Shown here: piece by piece, positions 54,147 to 62,683 of the stretch
Numbering within the stretch: the first letter of the stretch is position 1
Layout of the letters: each line of letters starts with the position of its first letter
Assembly: GCA_012103475.1 (NCBI GenBank)
Contig: WLWS01000005.1
Location: 315,001-379,000 of the forward strand
Length of the DNA stretch: 64,000 nucleotides
Reading direction: 5' to 3'
From: Gammaproteobacteria bacterium
Lineage (GTDB): Bacteria > Pseudomonadota > Gammaproteobacteria > Eutrophobiales > Eutrophobiaceae
Program-made: the position numbers and the translations under genes
The notes under the pieces: model-generated
Told to the model about the DNA's origin: nothing
The model's database searches: none
Seen by the model: the letters and a program-made list of their open reading frames with translations, nothing else

Positions 54147-54420
54147 TTTCAGTCTCGCTTCGATTCTCTAAAGGATGACTATTGAGGACTCCAGGTGTGG
54201 CGACTCGATTACTTTCCGTATCTGTAATATTCATCAGATTTACAAAATCTTCATCTTCAAAATTCTCCGGATCAACCCAATCTCCGTTATTTGTTTCCCA
54301 TTTACCCAAAAACTCAAGAAAATCCGGTGAAGGAAATATGTCATCTCTCTGGTTTTCAGCTTTTGTCGGGGTTGAGCACAGAATCATTATGAGTAAAAGC
54401 AGGCTAGGTTGGTAATTCAT
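54139..54420 (-). CDS. Hypothetical small exported protein in sigma-factor operon
   Basis: Not recognised. With ATG 54418-54420 it is 93 residues long with a signal peptide MNYQPSLLLLIMILCSTPTKA and an acidic mature part (DDIFPSPDFLEFLGKWE, DPENFEDEDFVNLM). The frame is open upstream to 54510 but those residues overlap the preceding gene. It overlaps the gene before by 17 bases and the one after by 8, so translation is coupled. Small acidic proteins in this position occur in similar clusters; role unknown. Confidence 0.6.
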   Translation of the reverse strand: MNYQPSLLLLIMILCSTPTKAENQRDDIFPSPDFLEFLGKWETNNGDWVDPENFEDEDFVNLMNITDTESNRVATPGVLNSHPLENRSETEND

Positions 54421-54745
54421 ATTCATCCAACCACTCGTAGAATTCGAGATCTTCAAGTAGTTCCAGCTCGTCCAGATTACTGAGCATGTCAATTTCAAAC
54501 TGCATCGCATCCGGTTCAGTTGTCGGTTCCGGCGTCAATGAAAACACCAGAAGCACAAGGCATGCTGTTGCTACTGTGCCGAGTAGCATCCAGCTGTGCA
54601 GAATATTTCTGGAGGCACTTTTTTCCAATGCCCGGTGACGCGCCTGCGTGATTCTGGATTGAGTGGACGCATCAATATCTTCGAGACTGGCTTCAAGCTC
54701 AGTACGAACATTTTCAAGCAATTTGTCAGTATCTTGTTTACTCAT
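54404..54745 (-). CDS. Single-TM protein (DUF3619-like), putative anti-sigma factor
   Basis: A 113-residue protein with a cytosolic N-terminal helix pair (about 1-45, including STQSRITQARHRALEK), one membrane helix (about 50-69) and an acidic periplasmic tail rich in Asp/Glu/Leu. The ATG overlaps the stop of the sigma gene as ATGA. Size, topology and position directly after an ECF-type sigma factor are those of an anti-sigma factor, but no ZAS zinc motif (HxxxCxxC) is visible, so this is inference. Confidence 0.6.
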   Translation of the reverse strand: MSKQDTDKLLENVRTELEASLEDIDASTQSRITQARHRALEKSASRNILHSWMLLGTVATACLVLLVFSLTPEPTTEPDAMQFEIDMLSNLDELELLEDLEFYEWLDEYELPT

Positions 54746-55242
54746 GGCCAATGTACACCTAATTGCTGTCTCAGGGCATGAACTGCTCTGGAGTAATGTG
54801 TTTTTACACTTCCCTCAGAACACTTCATGACTTTTGCTGTCTGGGCAACAGACATGCCTTCCCAGATTCGCAAAATAAACGTCTGCTGCTGACGCAAGGA
54901 CAGACTAGTTAACACTCTTTCAAGTTCTTCAATACTTCTTCCTGATTGTAGTTCCAGTTCCGGGTTTTCTGATTTCGTATCCTCCAGAGCCTGTATTACG
55001 TCGCCCTGTTCTTGATCTGCATCGGTCTTAAACCATACCCGAAATCGATTTCTAATCGCGTTACGCCGATACCAATCGTTTATCTTGCTTTGTAATATTG
55101 TCTGAAACAAAGGCCCCCATTCCTGCGGCTCACGCTCAGCGTACTTCTGTACCAGTTTGTACATAGCATCCTGAAGAATATCAAGCGCGTCTTCCCGGTT
55201 TCGGGTCGCAATCTCCGCTATGCGAAATGCCCGCTTTTCCAC
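54742..55242 (-). CDS. RNA polymerase sigma factor, ECF type
   Basis: A 166-residue sigma-70 family factor. Region 2 is seen as REDALDILQDAMYKLVQKYA and WGPLFQTILQSKINDWYRRNAIRNRF (in parts, about 15-70), region 4 as LSLRQQQTFILRIWEGMSVAQTAKVM and CSEGSVKTHYSRAVHALR (in parts, about 111-156). The visible GTG start clips the usual N-terminus: an in-frame extension (VKLEQPQTLEQFFVSVEKRA) is conserved-looking and begins near a CTG at 55279-55281 preceded by GGAGGGG. It heads an operon with a putative anti-sigma, a small protein and DUF3106. Confidence 0.82.
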   Translation of the reverse strand: MEKRAFRIAEIATRNREDALDILQDAMYKLVQKYAEREPQEWGPLFQTILQSKINDWYRRNAIRNRFRVWFKTDADQEQGDVIQALEDTKSENPELELQSGRSIEELERVLTSLSLRQQQTFILRIWEGMSVAQTAKVMKCSEGSVKTHYSRAVHALRQQLGVHWP

Positions 55243-55334
55243 GCTGACAAAAAACTGTTCCAGGGTCTGTGGCTGCTCCAGCTTAACTCCCCTCCAAGTG
55301 TTGAAAAAAATCGACCAGACATTGTCAGCTCAAT

Positions 55335-55363
55335 GCCAACCGGGAATTGTTGTCCCGGTTGGC
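55335..55363. repeat. Strong stem-loop between repeat protein and sigma operon
   Basis: GCCAACCGGGA and TCCCGGTTGGC form a perfect 11-base-pair stem around a 7-base loop. It lies 10 bases after the stop of the minus-strand repeat-protein gene. No U-tract follows on either strand, so it may stabilise the mRNA 3' end or separate the two transcripts rather than act as a classic terminator. Confidence 0.55.
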
Positions 55364-55372
55364 AAAATCACT

Positions 55373-55801
55373 TTAGCCACCATTTCGCCGAGAACTGCGT
55401 CGGTCAAACTTACGTTCCACTCGATCGCCTTTGCGGTCAAGACGATTATTCGCCCTATCTCCCTTGCGATCCAGACGTCTGTCTATTTTATTGCCTTTGC
55501 GATCCAGTTTCCTGTCAACACGATCGCCCTTTCTCTCGAGCTTGTTTGCCAGCCCATCCTTACCGGCTTCTCTGGCACGCTCGGCGCGATTATCAAATCG
55601 ATCCTCAATGCGATCGCCCTTATTATCGAGTCGCGTATCAAGGCGATCGCCTTTGCGGTCAAGTCTCTGGTCGATTCTGTCGCCCTTGCGGTCCAGGCGT
55701 GTGTCGATACGGTCACCCAGATCTGTCTCCTGAGCCGTGACTATCGGTGAGCTAAGGTAAACGGCTATTAAACAAGCACCAAGTATTGTTGCTTTTTTCA
55801 T
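55373..55801 (-). CDS. Exported hendecad-repeat charged protein (GDRIDxRLDRK repeats)
   Basis: Not a known family to me. A signal peptide (about 1-23, ending VTA) is followed by about nine copies of an 11-residue unit close to GDRIDTRLDRK, interrupted once near residues 72-83 (AERAREAGKDGLANK). Hydrophobic positions recur every 3 and 8 residues, as in a hendecad coiled coil; nearly all other positions are Asp, Arg or Lys. The DNA shows the same 33-base period. It is upstream of the sigma operon on the same strand and may belong to its regulon (inference). Confidence 0.75.
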   Translation of the reverse strand: MKKATILGACLIAVYLSSPIVTAQETDLGDRIDTRLDRKGDRIDQRLDRKGDRLDTRLDNKGDRIEDRFDNRAERAREAGKDGLANKLERKGDRVDRKLDRKGNKIDRRLDRKGDRANNRLDRKGDRVERKFDRRSSRRNGG

Positions 55802-55925
55802 CTTCGTATTCTCCTGCTATGCATTAGTTGTGCTACCAGGATAATTAACGCCCTACCTTTAGTTTGGTTGACCTCAGTACGAGAAAAAAACAAGAATAAA
55901 GCTAAGCTATTGTATTTAAATATGT

Positions 55926-56423
55926 TTATTTTTCACTAATATTCACCGGTGTTGATTTATCTACCAAGTCAAACAGTTCGACAATATCTCTATTGCGCAG
56001 ACGAATACAGCCATGTGAACCTGGAGTGCTGATATCGACCGTATCCGGTGTGCCGTGAATATAGATATAGCGGGCGTAACTATCCACATCGCCATTTAAA
56101 TTTCGCCCGGCCTCGAGCCCACGTAATCTCAAAATCCGGGTTAGTATCCAGTCTCGCTGTGGGTGTTGAATAGCCATTTCCTGACTGAATATCTCGCCCG
56201 TTTCCTGTCTACCGACAAACACCGAATTTAAGGCACAGCCTTCTCCTATTTTCTCGGCAATAATATGTTGGCCTCGCGGAGTACACTCACTGTCAATCAT
56301 TTCGCCTGCCCCATTCCTGGCAGTCGAAACCGGGTACTGTTGTAGCAACTCGTCGCCCTTCAGTAGTTTTAAAGATTGCTCAGCCAGATTTATTTCAATT
56401 CGGTACTCATCAGTATTCATCAT
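55926..56423 (-). CDS. L,D-transpeptidase (YkuD domain) family protein
   Basis: A 165-residue YkuD-domain protein with the active-site motif STPGSHGCIRLRN at about residues 133-145 (catalytic cysteine C140) and the upstream YIYIHGTPDT histidine. Such enzymes cross-link or anchor peptidoglycan. No signal peptide is visible at the N-terminus, so export is unclear. It lies 12 bases after the rlmD gene and is probably cotranscribed with it. Confidence 0.85.
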   Translation of the reverse strand: MMNTDEYRIEINLAEQSLKLLKGDELLQQYPVSTARNGAGEMIDSECTPRGQHIIAEKIGEGCALNSVFVGRQETGEIFSQEMAIQHPQRDWILTRILRLRGLEAGRNLNGDVDSYARYIYIHGTPDTVDISTPGSHGCIRLRNRDIVELFDLVDKSTPVNISEK

Positions 56424-56435
56424 TCCTCTCCAGGC

Positions 56436-57764
56436 TTAGCGACGTTCAAAAATTGCCAGCGACTCAACATGAGTGGTATGGGGAAACATGTCCATCACCC
56501 CAGCTGAAACAAGTTTAAAACCCCGCTCTTTCACCAGTATACCGGCGTCGCGAGAGAGTGTGGCCGGATTGCAGGAGACATAGACTATTTTTTCGACATT
56601 TTCCATTCTCCACTTTTCTACTACTTGCTGGGCGCCGCTCCTTGGTGGATCAAGAAGTAGTTTCTGGTAATTGAAATCCAGATAAGCAGGCTCCGACTCA
56701 AGAGTAAACAGGTCACTCATAAAAAAGCGGGCATTGTTGATATTGTTTACCTGTGCATTGTACTCTGCCTTTTTCACCAGGCTGTCAGCTCCCTCTATGC
56801 CAATAACCTGCGCAACACGCCTGGCAACTGGTAAAGTGAAATTGCCAAGCCCACAAAACAGATCCAGTACATTGTCTTCAGGTTGCAGAGTCAACAATTC
56901 AAGCACCTGTTTTACCATTCGCTTATTGATATCCAGGTTCACCTGAGTGAAGTCAGAAGGCGCGTAGTAGATAGTGATTTCACCATCATCCAGTTGGTAA
57001 CTCAAAGGTATGTCTGTTTCCCCAGCCAATGGCGTGACGGTATCTGGCCCACCAGCTTGTAAATAGATCCTTACTTTGTGCTGCTCGGCAAAATCAGAGA
57101 GTTTATCCAGATCCGCATCGTCAGGTGTCTCTAGATTACGAAATATTAGGGCCGTATCCTGCTCATCCACAGCAACTTCGATTTGTGCAACCTTGTTATA
57201 AATAGTTAAAGAAAAAATCAGAGCAGCCAGTTCTTTGAGTCTTCCGCCTACCGACGGGTGCAGAACTTCACAGGAATCAATGTCAGCAATATAACTACTA
57301 TACTTTTCCCTGAACCCGACCAGTACTTTTTCCTTTTTCAGAACATGTTTGACACCAAGCCTTGCTTTACGACGATAACCCCATAACTCCCCTTTCAATG
57401 GCGGCAATAACGAGTCTGCTTCAACCCCGCCAATATGCAATAATTGTTCAAGCAGGACGTTTTGTTTATGTTCTATTTGTGCGTCAGGAGAGAGGTGTTG
57501 AAGAGAACATCCACCACAAACAGATGCATGCCTGCAGCGCGCTTCAACACGATCACTTGAGCTGTCGGCGAGCAGTTCTTCCATTGAGCCTTCCGCATAT
57601 TTGGAACAACTCCGACGATAGCGAAAAGTAATATTTTCACCCGCAAGAGCTCCGTCCACAAAAACCGTCTTACCATTCACGTGACTGATACCTCTGCCTT
57701 CGTGTGATAAGGATTCTATTCTGGTTTCGACGGCTTCGAGTGGCAATTTTTTTCGACGTGACAT
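56436..57764 (-). CDS. rlmD: 23S rRNA (uracil(1939)-C5)-methyltransferase RlmD
   Basis: TrmA-family RNA methyltransferase. The 442-residue protein has an N-terminal TRAM domain (about 8-65), the Fe-S cluster cysteines in CRHASVCGGCSLQHL (about 77-91), SAM motif VLDLFCGLGNFTLPVA (about 296-311), LLLDPPRSGA (about 363-372) and the catalytic cysteine in VYVSCNPATLSRD (about 388-400). Confidence 0.93.
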   Translation of the reverse strand: MSRRKKLPLEAVETRIESLSHEGRGISHVNGKTVFVDGALAGENITFRYRRSCSKYAEGSMEELLADSSSDRVEARCRHASVCGGCSLQHLSPDAQIEHKQNVLLEQLLHIGGVEADSLLPPLKGELWGYRRKARLGVKHVLKKEKVLVGFREKYSSYIADIDSCEVLHPSVGGRLKELAALIFSLTIYNKVAQIEVAVDEQDTALIFRNLETPDDADLDKLSDFAEQHKVRIYLQAGGPDTVTPLAGETDIPLSYQLDDGEITIYYAPSDFTQVNLDINKRMVKQVLELLTLQPEDNVLDLFCGLGNFTLPVARRVAQVIGIEGADSLVKKAEYNAQVNNINNARFFMSDLFTLESEPAYLDFNYQKLLLDPPRSGAQQVVEKWRMENVEKIVYVSCNPATLSRDAGILVKERGFKLVSAGVMDMFPHTTHVESLAIFERR

Positions 57765-57766
57765 GT

Positions 57767-58132
57767 TTAATCTGCGTAAGTCCAGTATTTATGAGTTAAA
57801 AAACTGATTAAAGGTAGCACAAGAACAACCAGCATTATTCCCGTTATCGGTGTCCAGTTCATATTGTCGGAAAGAGCAGACACCACGAGAATATAGGTCA
57901 ATGCCATAAGGTTTACCGTCAGAAAACGAATGAAGAACTGACCACTCGGCTTCCTCTCAAAACTCCAGTATGTGTTCATTATAAAAGAAAAAAGAAATGC
58001 GATTATAAAACCGCAAATATTAGACTCGACGGCATTGAAACCACCAATTTGATGCGCAAACACTGCGACTGCAGCGTGCATTAAAGAATTAGCAATGCCA
58101 ACAACAGCAAATCTCAAACCTTGTTTTAGCAA
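57767..58132 (-). CDS. GtrA family membrane protein
   Basis: A 121-residue protein with four membrane helices (about 5-27, 33-52, 68-88, 94-113) and the GtrA signatures FAVVGIANSLMHA and the SFIMNTYWSFERK segment. GtrA proteins are thought to flip polyprenyl-phosphate-linked sugars. It follows a GT2 glycosyltransferase gene by about 45 bases, the usual pairing. Confidence 0.88.
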   Translation of the reverse strand: MLKQGLRFAVVGIANSLMHAAVAVFAHQIGGFNAVESNICGFIIAFLFSFIMNTYWSFERKPSGQFFIRFLTVNLMALTYILVVSALSDNMNWTPITGIMLVVLVLPLISFLTHKYWTYAD

Positions 58133-58177
58133 GCGCTACCTGCCCTGACTAATTTTGAGAAACAATTTTTTTGAACG

Positions 58178-59107
58178 TCAATTTTCACTCGCTACAATAT
58201 ATTTTGGTCGTGATTTAACTTCGAGATATACCCTTCCAATGTATTCACCCAGTATACCGATACTAATAAGTTGGATGCCTCCCAGAAACAGTATCGATAA
58301 CAACAAAGATGCGTAACCCGGCACGTCAACTCCGTAAATCAGCGTTTTAATCAAAATTATACTGCCATAGGTAAATGTCAATCCGGCGATGAGTAATCCA
58401 ATATATGACCAGACTCGCAGTGGTGCGGTACTAAAACTGGTAATACCGTCTAAAGCCAGGTTCCACAGTTTCCAGGCACCGAATTTACCGACTCCGCCGG
58501 ATCGCTTCTCTCTTGTATAATCGATTGAAGATACTTTAAATCCGACCCAGGTAAAAACCCCTTTCATGAATCGTTGGTTTTCAGGCAAGCTAGCAATAGC
58601 ATTCGCCACAGAGCGATTTATCAACCTGAAGTCACCACAGTTTTCCGGCAATTTGGTTCGCGATATCATGTTATGAAACTTGTAAAACAGACCAGCACTA
58701 AATCTTTTCGAGACTGTATCTGAATCTCTATCTATACGTTTTGCCAGAACGACATCAAAACCCTTGTTAGCCTCTTCTACTAATTCGGGAATCACCTCGG
58801 GCGGATCCTGCAAATCGGCATCAATTGGAATAATTCTATTTCCAACTGAAAAATCCAGTCCTGCACTCAGCGCGGATTCCTTACCAAAATTTCTTGAGAG
58901 TGAAATTATTTTGAGTACTGGCTCTGTCTGTTTTACTTCGAGCAAACTCTTCAAAGTTTCATCAGTACTACCATCATCAATGCAGACTATTTCATAAGTA
59001 CAACTAAGACTCTCAAGGACAGGAAAGAGTCTTTTGAAAAACTCAGCGACATTATCCTGTTCATTGTAAAAAGGACATACGATAGAAAGTTCGATGTCAT
59101 TGTTCAC
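58178..59107 (-). CDS. Family 2 glycosyltransferase (polyprenyl-phosphate type, GtrB-like)
   Basis: A membrane-anchored GT2 enzyme that likely transfers a sugar from a nucleotide to undecaprenyl phosphate. Sequence shows LSIVCPFYNEQDNVAEFF (about 6-23), VCIDDGSTDETL (about 37-48), the DXD-type PIDADLQDPPE (about 90-100) and two C-terminal membrane helices (about 220-245 and 255-285). The start is uncertain: GTG 59107 is used; GTG 59116 or ATG 59143 would overlap the upstream gene. Confidence 0.88.
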   Translation of the reverse strand: MNNDIELSIVCPFYNEQDNVAEFFKRLFPVLESLSCTYEIVCIDDGSTDETLKSLLEVKQTEPVLKIISLSRNFGKESALSAGLDFSVGNRIIPIDADLQDPPEVIPELVEEANKGFDVVLAKRIDRDSDTVSKRFSAGLFYKFHNMISRTKLPENCGDFRLINRSVANAIASLPENQRFMKGVFTWVGFKVSSIDYTREKRSGGVGKFGAWKLWNLALDGITSFSTAPLRVWSYIGLLIAGLTFTYGSIILIKTLIYGVDVPGYASLLLSILFLGGIQLISIGILGEYIGRVYLEVKSRPKYIVASEN

Positions 59108-59126
59108 TTTATTCACCCCGCAAACC

Positions 59127-59903
59127 CTAGTTCTCCCAGGCATTTAGAAATTCGTTCAAGTGAGCTTTATCTTCTTTACGAAGCGTACTCTTTACCCGTT
59201 CACATTCGGCGTCGTATGAGGCCTGAGTATAGTGTCCCCTGATCAGCTCGTAACGAAGGTATACAAGATAAGTGTTCAATACATCCGATTCACAATAGTT
59301 TCGAATCGATTCGATGTCACCATCCAGAAAGGTATCCCACACTTTGTCGCCGCTCATACCCATTTTCCCCGGAAATCCCAGCATAGTTGCTATCTCTGTC
59401 AAAGGAGCTACTGATCTGAACTGGTAGCCCGCAAGAACATCCATCAGATCAGTATGACGTTCATGAAACCGGCTTAAATAGTTGTTCCAGCGAAAACCCT
59501 GATCGTCTTTACCGGTCTCCCAGTAACGCGGTGCCTGTACACCATTCAAAAGAGAACGATAGTGAATTACCGGCAGATCAAAGCCACTGCCATTCCAGGA
59601 CACCAGAGTCGGAGTGTATTTATCGATACCTTCGAAAAATCGCTGCAGGATCTCCGCTTCTGACGAATCAGAATCACCCAGAGTCCACACAGCCAGTTTT
59701 TGAGAGGTGGCCAGAACAACAGAAATTGCGGCGATTTTTTGCAAATGATGTCGAATGAAATCACTGTTGCCATCCGTTTCCTGTCGCCGGCGGGTAAACA
59801 TAACTTCCGCCGCCTCTTTGTCTGACAGACTGTTCAGATTATAGAGTCGTTTGCCGGACTCAACATCCGGTATGGTTTCAATATCGAAGACTAGAATATT
59901 CAT
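59127..59903 (-). CDS. PolB-like 3'-5' exonuclease (DEDD family)
   Basis: A 258-residue predicted exonuclease. Exo I motif VFDIETIPDVESGKRLY (about 4-20) with the DxE pair, exo II SWNGSGFDLPVIHYRSL (about 103-119), and exo III NYCESDVLNTYLVYLRYEL (about 198-216) are all present, matching the family related to the PolB exonuclease domain. Likely acts in DNA repair; substrate unknown. It is separated by 10 bases from the ydbL-like gene upstream. Confidence 0.87.
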   Translation of the reverse strand: MNILVFDIETIPDVESGKRLYNLNSLSDKEAAEVMFTRRRQETDGNSDFIRHHLQKIAAISVVLATSQKLAVWTLGDSDSSEAEILQRFFEGIDKYTPTLVSWNGSGFDLPVIHYRSLLNGVQAPRYWETGKDDQGFRWNNYLSRFHERHTDLMDVLAGYQFRSVAPLTEIATMLGFPGKMGMSGDKVWDTFLDGDIESIRNYCESDVLNTYLVYLRYELIRGHYTQASYDAECERVKSTLRKEDKAHLNEFLNAWEN

Positions 59904-59913
59904 TTATTAGATA

Positions 59914-60525
59914 CTATTTCTTTTGCCATTTGCCGCCTGCATCCTTATACCACCATCCTTTCGGAGCAAGTGCGATCCAGCGTCGGGCAAAGATTTGTCG
60001 TATATCCGTTTCCCATTCCGGGTGTCCATTTGCACTGGCGATTTCTTCGTAAAGTTGTGTGCGATCTCTATTTTCATCAGCGACCAGTTTTTTTACCTTG
60101 TTTCGTTCTTTGAGAGCGATAGTTTTGGCATCACGGACCACAATCAGACCATTGCTTTCCATTCCCACGGCGCCAGAAGAATAATAAGGGCTGAGTGACT
60201 GATGGTGTGTTTTCATCAGAGACTTCAACTTGTTGATACCTGGCGTGGATATATTTATATCAGCCTGCTGAGCCTGAGCAGCCGGTATAATGCTATGCAC
60301 GAACCTGACAAAAACATTGCTTGCAGGTACAGCTACCGAAGACTGGGACTCTGAATCAGGAACAGCAGAGTTATCGTCTGCCGGTACTTCTTCTCCGTAG
60401 ACTTCCTCGATTATTTTATCTGCTGCGCTTTCAGCGGCCGCTGCCGGAAAATAGACGTTGATGGTGACACACGCCGTCAATAACAGTAATGATGTGATAA
60501 AAGGGTATTTTTTCAATGCCTGCAT
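59914..60525 (-). CDS. YdbL family (DUF1318) putative lipoprotein, extended form
   Basis: A 203-residue protein. A lipobox-like LLTAC at residues 15-19 is followed by the family segment TINVYFPAAAAESAADKII, a Pro/Ser-rich linker, and the conserved DUF1318 C-terminal part (MESNGLIVVRDAK, KERNKVKKLVADENRDRTQLYEEIA, about 120-165). E. coli YdbL is about half this length. YdbL works with YdbH and YnbE in phospholipid transport between membranes. No ynbE lies in the 76-base gap before it. Confidence 0.82.
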   Translation of the reverse strand: MQALKKYPFITSLLLLTACVTINVYFPAAAAESAADKIIEEVYGEEVPADDNSAVPDSESQSSVAVPASNVFVRFVHSIIPAAQAQQADINISTPGINKLKSLMKTHHQSLSPYYSSGAVGMESNGLIVVRDAKTIALKERNKVKKLVADENRDRTQLYEEIASANGHPEWETDIRQIFARRWIALAPKGWWYKDAGGKWQKK

Positions 60526-60601
60526 GGTGATTCCTCTTTCTGTGATTACCTGTTTATTTTGACCCGACGGAGGTTTTTCGTTCCCCCGACACGACTAATA
60601 C

Positions 60602-62680
60602 TTACTCAATAGCAACTTCGCCTTTCGAAATCTGCTTCAGACCATCTATCAGATCATCCCACTTTATTGAACGTCCTGCACCTTTCACCTCTACCCAGGG
60701 TGGAAATAAGCCACCTTTGGTTAAAATTGAAAAGCTGTCACCGCTATCCTCCACACCACCCAGTTCACACACTCTGTTGAGCAGACGACAACTAAACCCA
60801 AGACGACCGTAGGAATAAGCCGGCAAAAAGCGCAGAAAACCTCTGGATAATGTCCCGCTCAGACCACCTCCGAGTTCATTCAAATTTTCCAATGCCTTTT
60901 GACTGATGCGATGCGGGGCCTCGTCATCAAGCGGTGTCGCGAACTCAGCTTCGAAGTAACTGGGTTGCCAGTCCTCCAGTCTCAATTTATCAACGTGACC
61001 ACTCAGGCTGCCTTCGATCTTTCCGAACGAGAAGACATCAGTCATTTGCTCAAGGTCAAGGGCTTTTATTTTAATCCCGGTCGCAACGGTTGAATAAGGA
61101 CTGAATAAGTCATCAACCTGTAAATTCTGAATAGTAAGAGAACCACCGAAAATACTGATCAGGATATCACCTTCCAGTTGTAGCTTATTGTCTGAATACT
61201 TAAGCCCTGATATTTCTCCGGATAAAGCGCCGGGAAAAACCGTCCAGCCCAGTGCCTGAGTCAGCGCATCCATCGAAATAGGTTGTAATCTTCCGCCCAG
61301 GCGCATGGAAAAATTACTACTGGCGATATTCTTCAAATCAAATTCATCAATTACAAGGGCACCGTCAAGAATCGACACATCCTGCCACTCAAGCACCCGA
61401 ATATCCTTGTTTGTCGATTCAAACAAGATACTGCCCTGCCCCAAATCCAGTCGATAGAAACTTAAGCCCTGCCATGAGAGGGTTGATTGAACACTGTTTT
61501 CGTCATTGCCGAGTAGCAAATTGCTGTTTAAATCGGAGATACTGAAACGACTGGCGTCATCTTCGAGAAAAACTTCCTGCAAGCTAAGTTCCATGTTATC
61601 AAGTGCGCCATTACGGTAAGCAAGGCCCAGCTCAATGCCCCCGGCTATCTCCAGATCGCTAAAATTCGACTGCAATAAAATCGGTTGTAAATAGACGGGG
61701 TAAGTCGCAGCCAAATCCTTAATTTTTGCTTTAAGTGATAATGTCCTCAGGCTGTCAGTTTCGCCTATGAACATACTGGCCTGCCCCTGTAAGTCGATTA
61801 TCCCCGGGTGAGAAAAATGCAGGGTTTTCAATTGAAATAGTTTCTCTGCTGCTATCCAGTTGCCTTGTAGCACAGCAGATAATATCGAGGAAGAGGCATC
61901 CAGGTAAAAGCCCGGTTTTTCATCGAGCAAACTGAACCCTGGTTGTAAATACATTTCACCTGAATTTGCTTCAATTCGCTGCGTGAATTCCCAACGAGCA
62001 TCCTGCCATTGCAAATCACTCTCCAACAGCAAATTTACTTTTTCCAAAATACTCTCGCCTTCCAAACTTAACTCCTTCGCACTGGCTCTGACTGAAATTT
62101 CCCTCGTCTGAGAACCAGAGCCCTTAACTGAGGCCTGCATGTCCAAAGTGCCGTTTGTGATTTTATGAGATTGAAAAAATTCCATACCCGGAATCGACAG
62201 ATTAGAAAGAATGGATAACTCAAGAGACGCACTTTCAAATCTGAAATCCCACAGCTGCTCGTTGTTGATATTCAGTTCGGCCTGAAGATTTCCCCAGCTA
62301 GATTCCAATGTGAATGAGGCCTGGCCATGCATATCTGGAATATGGAAATTCGCATTCATTTTTACCTGCAGCATTTCCCGCCCGGCTGTTCTCAGGATTA
62401 TACTGCCGTCTTTGCATGTCAAAAGGTTAGAGAGATAGACGGCATCGGGGCAGGATAATTCAGCAGAAACAGAACCCTTCAAGAAGGACGACTCGATTCT
62501 CTGCAACTGGACAAACAAGCCAGGTTTGTCTGCATTGACCGGACTAAAATTAAAGTGAAGCCCTTCTATACTGACGGCACCGCGCTGCAGTGAATCCAGC
62601 TGCAGATCTATTGACTCAAAAGCCTGCGCGGGGGATAACCATATGAGTAGATAGAAAACTCGCCGGATAAGCGAACGCAC
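60602..62680 (-). CDS. YdbH family intermembrane phospholipid transport protein
   Basis: A 692-residue AsmA-like protein with an N-terminal signal or anchor (about 1-20) and a long beta-rich periplasmic region. The C-terminal part (about 480-620: MDALTQALGWTVFPGALSGEISGL, IKALDLEQMTDVFSFGKIEGSLSGHVDKLRLED in parts) is the YdbH/DctA-like domain. YdbH, TamB and YhdP form the bridges carrying phospholipid to the outer membrane. It is somewhat shorter than E. coli YdbH and is cotranscribed with the ydbL homologue. Confidence 0.85.
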   Translation of the reverse strand: MRSLIRRVFYLLIWLSPAQAFESIDLQLDSLQRGAVSIEGLHFNFSPVNADKPGLFVQLQRIESSFLKGSVSAELSCPDAVYLSNLLTCKDGSIILRTAGREMLQVKMNANFHIPDMHGQASFTLESSWGNLQAELNINNEQLWDFRFESASLELSILSNLSIPGMEFFQSHKITNGTLDMQASVKGSGSQTREISVRASAKELSLEGESILEKVNLLLESDLQWQDARWEFTQRIEANSGEMYLQPGFSLLDEKPGFYLDASSSILSAVLQGNWIAAEKLFQLKTLHFSHPGIIDLQGQASMFIGETDSLRTLSLKAKIKDLAATYPVYLQPILLQSNFSDLEIAGGIELGLAYRNGALDNMELSLQEVFLEDDASRFSISDLNSNLLLGNDENSVQSTLSWQGLSFYRLDLGQGSILFESTNKDIRVLEWQDVSILDGALVIDEFDLKNIASSNFSMRLGGRLQPISMDALTQALGWTVFPGALSGEISGLKYSDNKLQLEGDILISIFGGSLTIQNLQVDDLFSPYSTVATGIKIKALDLEQMTDVFSFGKIEGSLSGHVDKLRLEDWQPSYFEAEFATPLDDEAPHRISQKALENLNELGGGLSGTLSRGFLRFLPAYSYGRLGFSCRLLNRVCELGGVEDSGDSFSILTKGGLFPPWVEVKGAGRSIKWDDLIDGLKQISKGEVAIE

Positions 62681-62683
62681 AAA

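Noticed and set aside
55400..55730. 33-base DNA repeats considered as a CRISPR-like array
   Set aside because: Units are contiguous, diverged and in coding frame with no unique spacers; they encode protein repeats.
55431..55733. Long plus-strand open frame rich in Ser/Arg/Leu
   Set aside because: It is the mirror of the 11-residue repeat gene on the other strand; low complexity explains the absence of stops.
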